Shown: positions 42,979 through 51,572 of the stretch, piece after piece
Position numbering within the stretch: position 1 is the stretch's first letter
Layout: each line of letters opens with the position of its first letter
Assembly: GCF_025490915.1 (NCBI RefSeq)
Contig: NZ_JANQBA010000001.1
Coordinates: 186,001 to 250,000 of the forward strand
Reading direction: 5' to 3'
DNA length: 64,000 nucleotides
DNA from: Lacticaseibacillus parakribbianus
Lineage (GTDB): Bacteria; Bacillota; Bacilli; Lactobacillales; Lactobacillaceae
Position numbers and translations under genes: made by a program
The notes under the pieces: generated by a model
Databases searched by the model: none
What the model was told of the DNA's origin: nothing
The model's input: the letters and a program-made list of their open reading frames with translations, nothing else

Positions 42979-43072
42979 AGGGACATCCCCCAAATGTTCC
43001 CAAACTGACTGTAACACCGCACGTTTCCCCAAAACGTGTTTCCCTGGTCGCCCCCCCAAGGCGACCTTTTTT
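42979..43072 (+). ncRNA. Putative small RNA B with three C-rich hairpin loops (~94 nt)
   Basis: In the ~280-base gap between the divergent lipoprotein gene and the end of mgsA, a plus-strand unit ends in a terminator that serves no visible gene. By eye it forms GGGACAU-cccccaa-AUGUuCCC, then CACGUUU-cccc-AAAACGUG, then the terminator GGUCGCC-cccccaa-GGCGACC plus six T. Every loop is a run of four to seven C, usually followed by AA. There is no open frame with an RBS. The design resembles the C-rich-loop regulatory RNAs of other Firmicutes that pair with Shine-Dalgarno sequences. Related in style, not in sequence, to RNA A at 31086. Confidence 0.65.
43046..43072 (+). terminator. Terminator of small RNA B
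   Basis: GGTCGCC/GGCGACC with a C-rich loop and TTTTTT on the plus strand only; the minus strand has no T run after the stem, so it does not serve mgsA. Confidence 0.85.
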
Positions 43073-43076
43073 GCGT

Positions 43077-43499
43077 TCAGTAGGCCTCGTGCTTCGTGGT
43101 GTCGCCGGTCACCAGGGTGCGAAAGTTGACGAACCCCGCGTCCAACCCCCGCAACAGGACCTCGGCCGCCCCCAGGTTGGTGGCCAACGGCACCGCGTAA
43201 ACATCGGCGAGGCGAATCAGCGCGTTGACGTCCGGCTCGTGCGGCTGGGCCGTCAGCGGATCGCGCAAAAAGATAACCAAGTCCAGCGCGTTTTGAGCAA
43301 TCAAGGCGCCGATTTCCTGGTCGCCACCCAGCGGTCCGGAGTGAAAGCAGGTCACCTCAAGACCGGTGGCCTCCGCCACGATGCGGCCGGTGTGGCCCGT
43401 CCCATAGAGCCGATGGCCGGCCAGAATCTCGCGGTAAGCCGTCACTAGCCGCTTCATCTCGGGTTTCTTCTCGTCGTGGGCAATCAGTGCAATGCGCAT
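43077..43499 (-). CDS. mgsA: Methylglyoxal synthase
   Basis: 140-residue enzyme converting dihydroxyacetone phosphate to methylglyoxal, a glycolytic overflow bypass. Typical motifs are [12 protein letters not shown] (His and Asp), [20 protein letters not shown] with the catalytic Asp, and [11 protein letters not shown] 43499 follows AAAGGAGATGA; an upstream in-frame start lacks an RBS and family match. In the Firmicutes it is often beside dapB; here it stands between a small RNA gene and srtA and seems to be transcribed alone. Confidence 0.95.
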   Translation of the reverse strand: MRIALIAHDEKKPEMKRLVTAYREILAGHRLYGTGHTGRIVAEATGLEVTCFHSGPLGGDQEIGALIAQNALDLVIFLRDPLTAQPHEPDVNALIRLADVYAVPLATNLGAAEVLLRGLDAGFVNFRTLVTGDTTKHEAY

Positions 43500-43555
43500 C
43501 GAATCATCTCCTTTGGGACCAGCATACCGTAAGCGCAACCAGCCGCGCAAGCATC

Positions 43556-43581
43556 AAAAAACCGGCGCCCAAGCGCCGGTT
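43556..43581 (-). terminator. srtA terminator
   Basis: Minus strand ACCGGCGC, loop TTGG, GCGCCGGT and TTTTTT. Confidence 0.9.
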
Positions 43582-43585
43582 GCGG

Positions 43586-44278
43586 TCAGTCCTCAAACAT
43601 CTTGAGGTTGGTCTTTGTGACCTTGGTTTTCTTGACGAACTCGCCGCGAACAATCACGCGGTCGTGCCGGCTCTTGGTCGCAATCTCGCAGGTAACCAAA
43701 GTGATCAGCCTCTTGCCCGGCACATCATCGACCCACTGCACCTGAGACATGTCCACCAACACCTTCTTGGTCACCCGGTACTCGAACACGTGCTTGAGGT
43801 CGGTCAGGTAAATTTTGTCGCCCTTCTTGGCGTAATCCAGCGCCGAGAACAGCAGGCCATTCCAGGTGATGTCGTGGCCGGCCAGCGCGTAATTACCCTT
43901 GCCCATCACGTCGTTGGCCTTCATCGTGGCCGCGCCGACGGACATGTTGTCGTTGTCGAGCCCCTTGAGAATCGGCAGCTTCAGCTTCACCGCCGGGTAG
44001 GCCATCAGCCCGATGGAGTCCTTGCTGGCCATGGTGGCGCTGGCCACCGTTTTAAGGTCGAGCGCCGAAACACTGTCGAAGTCGAAATTGGCCTTCTTTT
44101 TTTGATTCTGCTCTATGGACTTGCGTGACACCGACTTGAGTGTCGAGGTCGACATCTCCTTGACCACGAACATCTTGATCTGTTCGTTGAACACCATTGC
44201 AAGGCCTAACAATAGGCCCAGCGTCAGCAAAACGCGCAAGGTCCAGACTTTGGCGCGGCTGTGCTTTTTCTTTGCCAC
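43586..44278 (-). CDS. srtA: Class A sortase
   Basis: 230-residue membrane transpeptidase that anchors LPxTG proteins to peptidoglycan. It has a basic N-terminus, a TM helix (about residues 12-32), and the sortase barrel with catalytic His in NYALAGHDITW, Cys in LITLVTCEIAT and Arg in SRHDRVIVRG. The start is GTG 44278: AGGAGGG lies eight bases before it, and the promoter's predicted start (about 44303) is downstream of the ATG at 44311, which therefore cannot be used. No substrate gene with an LPxTG signal is in the window. Confidence 0.93.
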   Translation of the reverse strand: MAKKKHSRAKVWTLRVLLTLGLLLGLAMVFNEQIKMFVVKEMSTSTLKSVSRKSIEQNQKKKANFDFDSVSALDLKTVASATMASKDSIGLMAYPAVKLKLPILKGLDNDNMSVGAATMKANDVMGKGNYALAGHDITWNGLLFSALDYAKKGDKIYLTDLKHVFEYRVTKKVLVDMSQVQWVDDVPGKRLITLVTCEIATKSRHDRVIVRGEFVKKTKVTKTNLKMFED

Positions 44279-44309
44279 AACTTTCCCTCCTGTCCGATTC
44301 GTTTGTGTC

Positions 44310-44338
44310 ATTGTACAACGTCTGCGACTCAAGGACAA
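44310..44338 (-). promoter_or_regulatory. srtA promoter
   Basis: Minus strand TTGTCC, exactly 17 bases, TACAAT. It fixes the GTG start of srtA. Confidence 0.8.
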
Positions 44339-44356
44339 GCCGGCACCACCTGACCG

Positions 44357-45202
44357 CTACCCGCGACTCATGTAAACGGTCAGCGTCGCCTTCCCATAGG
44401 CAAAGCTGACGGTCACACCGTTGCTCACAATCGGCTTGGGCGACTGGTTGGCGGCGTGTGCCTTGGCCGCCGCCGCAAGCCCCGCGCTGACCGCGCTGCT
44501 CTTGGCCCCCACCGCCGTGGTCAAAAGACCCAGCTGGGTGCCAAAAGCGCCGGTACCCATGCTGGTTTCAAGCGTGTTGAGCTTGACGACAGTGGTCAGA
44601 CTCAGTAGCTGACCATCATCGACGCTCGCCGTCACCTTACCGCCGGCCGTTGCGGTTACCACCTTCTGGCCCGTGACCGCAGTCGGCAACTGGTGGGATT
44701 TTGCGGCCTTCTTAGCCGCCGCGGCAATGGCGCTGGCTGCGGCCTGATCGCGGTCGAATGCGGCCTGTTGCGCCGCCGACCGGGTGGTTTTGAGCTTAGC
44801 CGCCTTGGCCGCGGCCGTGAGCTTGGCGCGTTCATCCTGGCTGAGGTACGTCCCCCACAGCGCCTGGTTGTAGCTGGTCGCCACCGCGCGGTAAGGCCCA
44901 AGCGCCGTCGCGGCCGGCACCTTCACCTGCTTGATCTGGCTGCCGGCCACCAGCCGCAGTGTTCGCGCGACCACCGCCTGGGGCAGGCGGATGGTGAAAC
45001 GCCCGGCAGCGACCTTGACCGTTCCCTTGACCTCAGGACTCGAATAGCGCACGTATGCGTACCCTTTGGCGGTACCGCCAATCATCACGCTGGTGCCGCC
45101 GGCCACGGTGCTTGCGGGTTGCACGGTCAGCGTCTTCGCCTGCCGGCAGCCGGCCAGCCCGAGCGTCAAGGCCAGTAAGGCGACCCACTTGCCCCCCTTC
45201 AT
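44357..45202 (-). CDS. Ala-rich lipoprotein of unknown function
   Basis: 281 residues. The signal peptide MKGGKWVALLALTLGLAGC has an LAGC lipobox (Cys19). Residues 25-95 look like a small beta domain (bacterial Ig/'hydrolase-like' strands VMIGGTAKGYAYVRYSS). Residues 110-185 are Ala/Lys-rich and predicted helical, and the rest is beta-rich. The family is not recognised. It overlaps the upstream amidotransferase gene by four bases, so they form one operon, which is an odd pairing of a surface lipoprotein with a cytosolic hydrolase. Confidence 0.65.
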   Translation of the reverse strand: MKGGKWVALLALTLGLAGCRQAKTLTVQPASTVAGGTSVMIGGTAKGYAYVRYSSPEVKGTVKVAAGRFTIRLPQAVVARTLRLVAGSQIKQVKVPAATALGPYRAVATSYNQALWGTYLSQDERAKLTAAAKAAKLKTTRSAAQQAAFDRDQAAASAIAAAAKKAAKSHQLPTAVTGQKVVTATAGGKVTASVDDGQLLSLTTVVKLNTLETSMGTGAFGTQLGLLTTAVGAKSSAVSAGLAAAAKAHAANQSPKPIVSNGVTVSFAYGKATLTVYMSRG

Positions 45203-45942
45203 CGGCTTGTCTCCGCTCGCGCAATCAAGTCCTTAAACAGCGTCAGCTGCTCGGGATGGGCTCGCCACATGTTCTCGGGGTGCCACTGCACCGCCAAGAA
45301 GCGGTCGTTGGCCACCGATTCCACCGCCTCGATCACACCGTCTTGGGCGTGGGCTACCACTCGCAGCCCCGTCGGCAGCGTTCGCACCGCTTGGTGGTGG
45401 CGCGAATTGACGAAACCGGCGGTCCCGACCAGCGCCGCCAAGCGACTGGCGGGCGCGATCGTCACGTGGTGGGTCGGATTGGCCCCCGGGGCGGCCTGCG
45501 CGTGGCGTAGGCGGTAGTCTGGGTCTTGCGTTGCAAGGTCTTGGTAAAGCGTTCCGCCAAGGGCGACACAGGCCACCTGCAGGCCGCGACAAACACCCAA
45601 AAGCGGCTTACCGGCAGCCAGTGTGGCCCGAATCAGCGGGATTTCAAAGGCGTCGCGCAAGCGGTCGGTGGCGCCAATGGCCGCCACCGGCTCCTCACCG
45701 TAATAGGTGGGATCCACATCCGGGCCGCCGGGCAGAATCAGCCCGTCAATATGCGGGAGGTAGGCCTCGGCCAGCGCCGCGGCGGCAACTTCGCTGGCCG
45801 GCCGGGGCAAAATGATTGGCAGGCCGCCGGCGGCCACCACGGCCTCGACCAGCGGTGCCGGTGCGTACGGGGCAAGGCGTTGATTGAGCGTCGGCGCGGC
45901 GTCATCCAAGGCGTCGGCGACCACAGCGATAAGAGGTAACAT
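45199..45942 (-). CDS. Class I glutamine amidotransferase-like hydrolase (peptidase C26, gamma-glutamyl hydrolase type)
   Basis: 247 residues. The class I GATase triad is present: nucleophile Cys in GVCRGLQ (about residue 109), and the C-terminal VQWHPE with His and Glu. The N-terminal ADALDD and LILPGGPDVDPTYYGEE match the PuuD/gamma-glutamyl-GABA hydrolase-like group. Such enzymes cleave gamma-glutamyl amides; the substrate here is not known. ATG 45942 follows AGGTGAG. It is expressed from a consensus promoter overlapped by a palindrome, together with the downstream lipoprotein gene. Confidence 0.88.
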   Translation of the reverse strand: MLPLIAVVADALDDAAPTLNQRLAPYAPAPLVEAVVAAGGLPIILPRPASEVAAAALAEAYLPHIDGLILPGGPDVDPTYYGEEPVAAIGATDRLRDAFEIPLIRATLAAGKPLLGVCRGLQVACVALGGTLYQDLATQDPDYRLRHAQAAPGANPTHHVTIAPASRLAALVGTAGFVNSRHHQAVRTLPTGLRVVAHAQDGVIEAVESVANDRFLAVQWHPENMWRAHPEQLTLFKDLIARAETSR

Positions 45943-45961
45943 CGACTCACCTGATTTCACA

Positions 45962-46004
45962 ATTGAAGTGGCTTCAATATAGCACGTGCCACGCTAAGAG
46001 ACAA
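45962..46004 (-). promoter_or_regulatory. Promoter with overlapping palindrome of the amidotransferase operon
   Basis: Minus strand TTGTCT (45999-46004), 17 bases, TATATT (45976-45981). The palindrome ATTGAAG-tgg-CTTCAAT (45962-45978) overlaps the -10 and start, an ideal place for a repressor. Confidence 0.7.
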
Positions 46005-46028
46005 CTTTGGGGGTGTATCCCCTAACGC

Positions 46029-46053
46029 AAAAAAGCGCGGCGGCCGCCGCGCT
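46029..46053 (-). terminator. Terminator of the phospho-beta-glucosidase gene
   Basis: GCGCGGCGG/CCGCCGCGC with TTTTTT on the minus strand. Confidence 0.85.
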
Positions 46054-46102
46054 TCTTCGGGTGCGTATTCGAGGTGCTGACGCTGGCGCGAACCTGCGTC
46101 AA

Positions 46103-47575
<1,473 letters not shown>

Positions 47576-47598
47576 TCACTTTAGCATGTTCGGTCAAC

Positions 47599-47629
47599 GT
47601 GGCCAATCGTCTGGCCACCGATTGGCCAC
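47599..47629. promoter_or_regulatory. Large inverted repeat upstream of the GH1 gene
   Basis: GTGGCCAATCG and its exact complement, separated by nine bases that hold a third TGGCCA. It lies about 55-85 bases upstream of the GH1 start codon and is a probable operator. Confidence 0.6.
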
Positions 47630-47664
47630 AATGTTCAGTAAGTTGCCAGAACACGCCTTAACGC

Positions 47665-47698
47665 TTGAACATTTTGTTCAACCCGCGGTATGCTTAGC
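47665..47698 (+). promoter_or_regulatory. rpiR promoter with palindrome
   Basis: The palindrome TTGAACATTTTGTTCAA (47665-47681) contains the -35 TTGAAC; TATGCT follows after 18 bases. The layout suggests autoregulation. Confidence 0.6.
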
Positions 47699-47717
47699 TC
47701 AAAAAAAGGAGTCCAAC

Positions 47718-48563
47718 ATGAACCTACTGAGTCGTCTATTGACCACCGCGAACCTGACCCCCACCGAGCAGCGCATCGCCGCTTTCATTCACCAATCTCC
47801 GGACCGCGCCGCAGCGCTGACCATCCAGCAGCTGGCGCAGGCCACCTTTGCGTCCCACTCCGCGGTGGTGCGGCTGGCCCAAAAGCTGGGCTACACCGGC
47901 TTCGTCCCGCTGCGCAAGGCGCTTGAGACCGAGAATCTTCAGCGCCTCTTGGCCCAGCGACCGGTCGACGCGAACTTTCCCTTCCGCACCGGCGACACCG
48001 CCATGACCATCGCCCAGAACTTGGCCGACCTCACCACCGCCACGGTTCGCCGCACCCTCACCCAGCTAGATGCAGCCGCGTTGAACCAGGCCGTTGACCG
48101 CATCCAGGCCGCCCAGCGGTTGTTTCTCTTTGCGGTCGGCGACTCCCAGATTCGGGCCCGCAGCTTTCAAAACGAGCTGACCAAACTCAACAAGTTCGCC
48201 GTTTTGGCCGGCGCGTATCAGGATGAGTCCTGGGCCGTGGCCGGCCTGACCGCACACGACCTGGCAATTTTTATCAGCTACGGCGGCGCCATCCACTCCC
48301 AGCTGGCCACCCTGCGCGTCCTGGCCGATTGCGGCGTCCCGACGCTTCTGATCACCGGCAACGCCGACAGCGCAGGGCGAGCAGTGGCGACGCAGACCAT
48401 CGTTGCCGCCCAACCGGAGTACGACCTGATGAAAGTCGGCACCTTCGCCTCTCAAGCCGCCTTTGAGTACCTGCTGGATGTGCTGTTTGCCGTGCTTTAC
48501 GCCCGAGATTACCAGCACAACCTCGCCCGAATCAAGACCCGCGTCAACCGCCAACAGCCCTGA
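47718..48563 (+). CDS. MurR/RpiR family transcriptional regulator
   Basis: 281 residues. N-terminal RpiR HTH (about residues 1-75): TPTEQRIAAFIHQSP, LTIQQLAQATFASHSAVVRLAQKLGYTGF. The C-terminal SIS sugar-phosphate-binding domain (about 115-265) has LFLFAVGDSQIRA and FISYGGAIHS. It is divergent from the GH1 phospho-beta-glucosidase, so it probably senses the sugar phosphate and controls that gene. ATG 47718 follows AAAAGGAG; the frame extends upstream through the operator and is not coding there. Confidence 0.9.
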   Translation: MNLLSRLLTTANLTPTEQRIAAFIHQSPDRAAALTIQQLAQATFASHSAVVRLAQKLGYTGFVPLRKALETENLQRLLAQRPVDANFPFRTGDTAMTIAQNLADLTTATVRRTLTQLDAAALNQAVDRIQAAQRLFLFAVGDSQIRARSFQNELTKLNKFAVLAGAYQDESWAVAGLTAHDLAIFISYGGAIHSQLATLRVLADCGVPTLLITGNADSAGRAVATQTIVAAQPEYDLMKVGTFASQAAFEYLLDVLFAVLYARDYQHNLARIKTRVNRQQP

Positions 48564-48586
48564 GCCCTTGGCGGTTGACGCGCAAA

Positions 48587-48632
48587 CGGCCGGCGGCAGC
48601 GAGCTTGAGCTCACTGCCGCCGGCCGCTTTTA
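48587..48632. terminator. Terminator between rpiR and recO
   Basis: CGGCCGGCGGCAG and its complement with a 14-base loop, CTTTT on the plus side; it also stands after recO on the minus strand. Confidence 0.8.
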
Positions 48633-48641
48633 ATCCTGGTC

Positions 48642-49421
48642 TCACTCACCCCGTGGTGGCAGTTGGTCTTGCCACTTGGGCATCTGATCCAAGAAGCGCT
48701 TGGCCTTAGGGACCACGCCGACCATGTCGGCGTAAATGCGGTCCAACACACGGCGCAACTCGACCTTGGTCGCCGCGCTGACGGAGATATTGTGCAGCTG
48801 GTGAAGATCCAATACCGAAAAGCGCCGCAGCAGGTACAGCGCCTTGGGCTGCACCCGAAAGCGGTAGGCGTCCAAGTGCCAGTGATCCTGGCACAGCAGC
48901 CCGCCGTACCGCTCGGAAAAGTCCAGCGGTAGGTCGTCGCGCCCATCCAGGACGCAACCGCGCCACTCCGGTTGAACGCCGAAGGCCCCGAGCAGCTGCA
49001 CCTCGGCAATGTTCGTGATCACGGCCGGATCCAGCCCTTCATCAATCAAGGCCAGGGCCGTGGCCGCAAAATCGTACCACCGCCCGAGCGGCTCGCCGTC
49101 CTCAAAGGCCTGATCGATCAGCGCCAGCACGTAGGTTGCGTAGGCGTTGAGCACGATGTCACCAGCGATGGTCATGAACTGCCGAGCGTCTTTGACCGTG
49201 CTCATGAACGACAGGCCGTCTTGGTTGATGGTGCCGACGTAAGTCCCTTGGGTGAACGGGAGAATCCCGGCTGTCATTTTGAACCCCGGCTTACGTGCCC
49301 GGTTGAACATGAACATCTTCTTGCCGAACCGGTCGGTCATCAGCTTGACCAGCATGTCGGATTCGCGGTAATTGTGCCGCGCAATCACCAGCCCGGCGAA
49401 CTCGGCGAGCTCGCGGGACAT
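48642..49421 (-). CDS. recO: DNA repair protein RecO
   Basis: 259-residue recombination mediator that loads RecA with RecR. The N-terminal OB-fold is seen (FAGLVIARHNYRESDMLVKLMT, then ILPFTQG), followed by a helical C-domain. The zinc-finger region reads CVLDGRDDLP...GGLLCQDHW: the second Cys of the usual CxxC is Asp and the last ligand may be His, so zinc binding may be altered. The start overlaps the era stop (TAATG), the classic era-recO coupling. Downstream, glyQ would follow in many Firmicutes; here it lies 27 kb away. Confidence 0.93.
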   Translation of the reverse strand: MSRELAEFAGLVIARHNYRESDMLVKLMTDRFGKKMFMFNRARKPGFKMTAGILPFTQGTYVGTINQDGLSFMSTVKDARQFMTIAGDIVLNAYATYVLALIDQAFEDGEPLGRWYDFAATALALIDEGLDPAVITNIAEVQLLGAFGVQPEWRGCVLDGRDDLPLDFSERYGGLLCQDHWHLDAYRFRVQPKALYLLRRFSVLDLHQLHNISVSAATKVELRRVLDRIYADMVGVVPKAKRFLDQMPKWQDQLPPRGE

Positions 49422-50323
49422 TACCGCAGGTCCTTTTTGTTGTAGCCCAGGCTCTTCAGGTAGGCGTTATTATCACGCCAGTTCTTTTGAACCCGGACCC
49501 ACAGCTTCAAGTTGACACGCTCACCCAACAGGCCCTCGATTTCGCGCCGCGAGCGGGTACCAATCTGCTTGAGCATCGCCCCACCCTTGCCGATCACGAT
49601 GGCCTTTTGCCCGTCTCGCTCGACGATGATGTAGGCCTCAATTTGCAGCTTGCCGGTTTCGCTGCGATCCTTCATCCGCTCGACCTGAACGGCTACGGAA
49701 TGCGGAATCTCGTCGTGGGTCAGGTGCAAGATCTGCTCGCGAATCAGCTCGCCGACCACGAAGTACTCAGGGTGGTCGGTCAGCTGGTCGTCCGGGTAGT
49801 ACTGCGGCCCCTCCGGCAAGGCGGCGGTCAAGTCGTGCAGCAGGTCGTCAACGTTGTTGCCCTCGGTGGCGGAAATCGGGTAAACCGCCTTGAAGTCGTG
49901 GTCCTCCTTGAAGCCGGCGATGTAAGGCAACAGATCGTCTGGGTGAACCAGGTCGATTTTGTTGACAATCAAATACACCGGCACGTGAACATGGGCCAGC
50001 TGATCCAGAATGTATTGGTCGCCCGGCCCCTTCTTCTCGTCTGCGGCAACCATGAACAGCACGGCGTCGACCTGATTCAGCGTCGACAAGGCCGCGGTGT
50101 CCATGTAGTCGTCCAGGGCGTTTTTGGGCTTGTGAATACCCGGGGTGTCGACGAACACGACCTGGGCCTCGGGTTCGGTGTAGATGCCGTTAATCTTATT
50201 GCGAGTGGTCTGCGCCTTGGGGGACATGATGGCGATCTTTTCCCCCAAAATACGGTTCATGAAGGTGGACTTCCCCACGTTCGGGCGTCCGATGATGGCA
50301 ACAAAGCCGGAGTGATGTGTCAA
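49421..50323 (-). CDS. era: GTPase Era
   Basis: 300-residue GTPase needed for 16S rRNA/30S maturation. G1 is [12 protein letters not shown] (about residues 13-24), G2 QTTRNKI, G3 DTPGIHKP, G4 NKID, and the C-terminal KH domain contains [13 protein letters not shown]. The start is TTG 50323, overlapping the cdd stop (TTGA) and preceded by AAGGAG; no in-frame ATG exists before the conserved N-terminus, and the longer frame runs inside cdd. Operon cdd-era-recO. Confidence 0.97.
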   Translation of the reverse strand: MTHHSGFVAIIGRPNVGKSTFMNRILGEKIAIMSPKAQTTRNKINGIYTEPEAQVVFVDTPGIHKPKNALDDYMDTAALSTLNQVDAVLFMVAADEKKGPGDQYILDQLAHVHVPVYLIVNKIDLVHPDDLLPYIAGFKEDHDFKAVYPISATEGNNVDDLLHDLTAALPEGPQYYPDDQLTDHPEYFVVGELIREQILHLTHDEIPHSVAVQVERMKDRSETGKLQIEAYIIVERDGQKAIVIGKGGAMLKQIGTRSRREIEGLLGERVNLKLWVRVQKNWRDNNAYLKSLGYNKKDLR

Positions 50324-50709
50324 GCGTTCAAATCTCCTTTCAGGAATGCGCCGGGCAACAGCTCGGCGACGGTGGTTTCTTGGGTGGCGCCGGCCAGGTT
50401 GGCCAAGGTCACCGCGGCGTCTGGCGCCATGAACTCGGCCATCACCTGGCGGCAGGCGCCGCACGGTGAAACCGGGCCAGCGGTATCGGCGACGACCGCA
50501 ATGGCGGTAACCTCGGTGCAGCCGGCGGCGACGGCCGCAAACAGTGCGTTGCGTTCGGCACACATCGCCAAGCCGTAGCTGGCGTTTTCGATGTTGCAGC
50601 CGGTGAACACCCGCCCGTTGGCCAGCACCGCCGCCCCCACCTTGAAGTGGGAGTAAGGCACGTAGGCCAAGTCGCGCTGGGCGATTGCGGCCGCGATTAA
50701 ATCAGGCAT
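50320..50709 (-). CDS. cdd: Cytidine deaminase
   Basis: 129-residue homotetrameric type zinc enzyme deaminating cytidine and deoxycytidine for pyrimidine salvage. Zinc and catalytic residues are in MCAERNALF (Cys, catalytic Glu) and [12 protein letters not shown] (two Cys). [10 protein letters not shown] and [11 protein letters not shown] bind substrate. ATG 50709 follows GGAGGTAG. It overlaps era by four bases and follows dgkA by 22 bases in the same direction. Confidence 0.96.
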   Translation of the reverse strand: MPDLIAAAIAQRDLAYVPYSHFKVGAAVLANGRVFTGCNIENASYGLAMCAERNALFAAVAAGCTEVTAIAVVADTAGPVSPCGACRQVMAEFMAPDAAVTLANLAGATQETTVAELLPGAFLKGDLNA

Positions 50710-50731
50710 AGTCTACCTCCAATGACTAGAC

Positions 50732-51127
50732 TTAATGACCCAAAAGACGCCAGGCCACAGGTAAAAACACATAGGCGCCGCAGATCACCGCGATCATGGC
50801 CGCGACCAGCACGGCCCCGGCCGACATGTCCTTGATGCGCTTGGCTCGCAGGTCGAAGCGGTGGTCGACCACCAGATCCACCACCGCTTCGATCACAGTG
50901 TTCCACAGTTCAGCCAAAAACACGAGTAGAATCGCCAGGATCAAGACAAACCAGTCGAACCGGCTGACCCGGAAAATGGCGGCGCAGGCCAAGACCACCA
51001 GTGCAAAGACGGACTCACGCCTGAAGTTACCCTCGTGGCGGAAGGTTTCCGAAAGCCCCGTCCAAGCATGCTTGGCGGAGCTCACCCAGTGGTGGTTTTT
51101 GGCCGTGCGTTTATCGGGTGAGGCCAT
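50732..51127 (-). CDS. dgkA: Diacylglycerol kinase/undecaprenol kinase family protein
   Basis: 131-residue integral membrane lipid kinase with three membrane helices (about residues 45-62, 65-85 and 105-128). The DgkA signature ELWNTVIEAVVDLV and AKRIKDMSAGAVL holds the catalytic Glu and ATP-site residues. In Gram-positive bacteria this family mostly phosphorylates undecaprenol for cell-wall lipid carrier recycling. It overlaps ybeY by 17 bases, the standard ybeY-dgkA-cdd-era order. Confidence 0.95.
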   Translation of the reverse strand: MASPDKRTAKNHHWVSSAKHAWTGLSETFRHEGNFRRESVFALVVLACAAIFRVSRFDWFVLILAILLVFLAELWNTVIEAVVDLVVDHRFDLRAKRIKDMSAGAVLVAAMIAVICGAYVFLPVAWRLLGH

Positions 51128-51569
51128 AGGCAGACAGGATCTTTTCCTGAAGCGGGATCATGACGGCCTCGTCCTCCGGCTTGATGTGATCGTAGCCGTT
51201 GAGGTGCAAGAAGCCATGCACGACGGTGTAGCCCAGCTCGCGCTCAAAGGAGTGGGCGTAATCCACCGCCTGACGCGCTACTTGGTCTGGGTCGATGAAC
51301 AGGTCACCGATGTTGCGCGGAATGTCGTCGAAGCCAATCAGGTCCTCGTCGCCTTCCTCGATGGCAAAGCTGATGACGTCGGTCACCCGGTCGGTTTTGC
51401 GGTACTCGCGATTGATGCGGTTGATCTCTTCGTCGGACACAATGGTGATGGCAATCTCCGTGTCGTCCTTAAGCTCGAGCGCCTTGCCGGCAAAGGCCAC
51501 CAGGTCTTCCACCAACTTGGTGTGAGCGGCGTTGAGCCGCTTGTCGTCATCGATCAGTTCTAGGTCCAT
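51111..51569 (-). CDS. ybeY: Endoribonuclease YbeY (rRNA maturation factor)
   Basis: 152-residue zinc-dependent single-strand RNase for 16S rRNA 3' end processing and quality control. The zinc motif H-G-x-L-H-x-x-G-Y-D-H reads HGFLHLNGYDH (about residues 118-128). Upstream, SDEEINRINREYRKTDRVTDVISF is the family's N-terminal signature. ATG 51569 follows AAGGAGAACTA; only three bases separate it from the pgpH stop. Confidence 0.97.
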   Translation of the reverse strand: MDLELIDDDKRLNAAHTKLVEDLVAFAGKALELKDDTEIAITIVSDEEINRINREYRKTDRVTDVISFAIEEGDEDLIGFDDIPRNIGDLFIDPDQVARQAVDYAHSFERELGYTVVHGFLHLNGYDHIKPEDEAVMIPLQEKILSAYGLTR

Positions 51570-51572
51570 GAG

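Noticed and set aside
44279-44338. Upstream ATG starts for srtA
   Set aside because: They fall within or before the -10 of the consensus promoter; GTG 44278 has the strong RBS.
50324-50563. Longer Era N-terminus
   Set aside because: It would lie inside cdd in another frame; the TTG at 50323 with AAGGAG gives the normal Era length.
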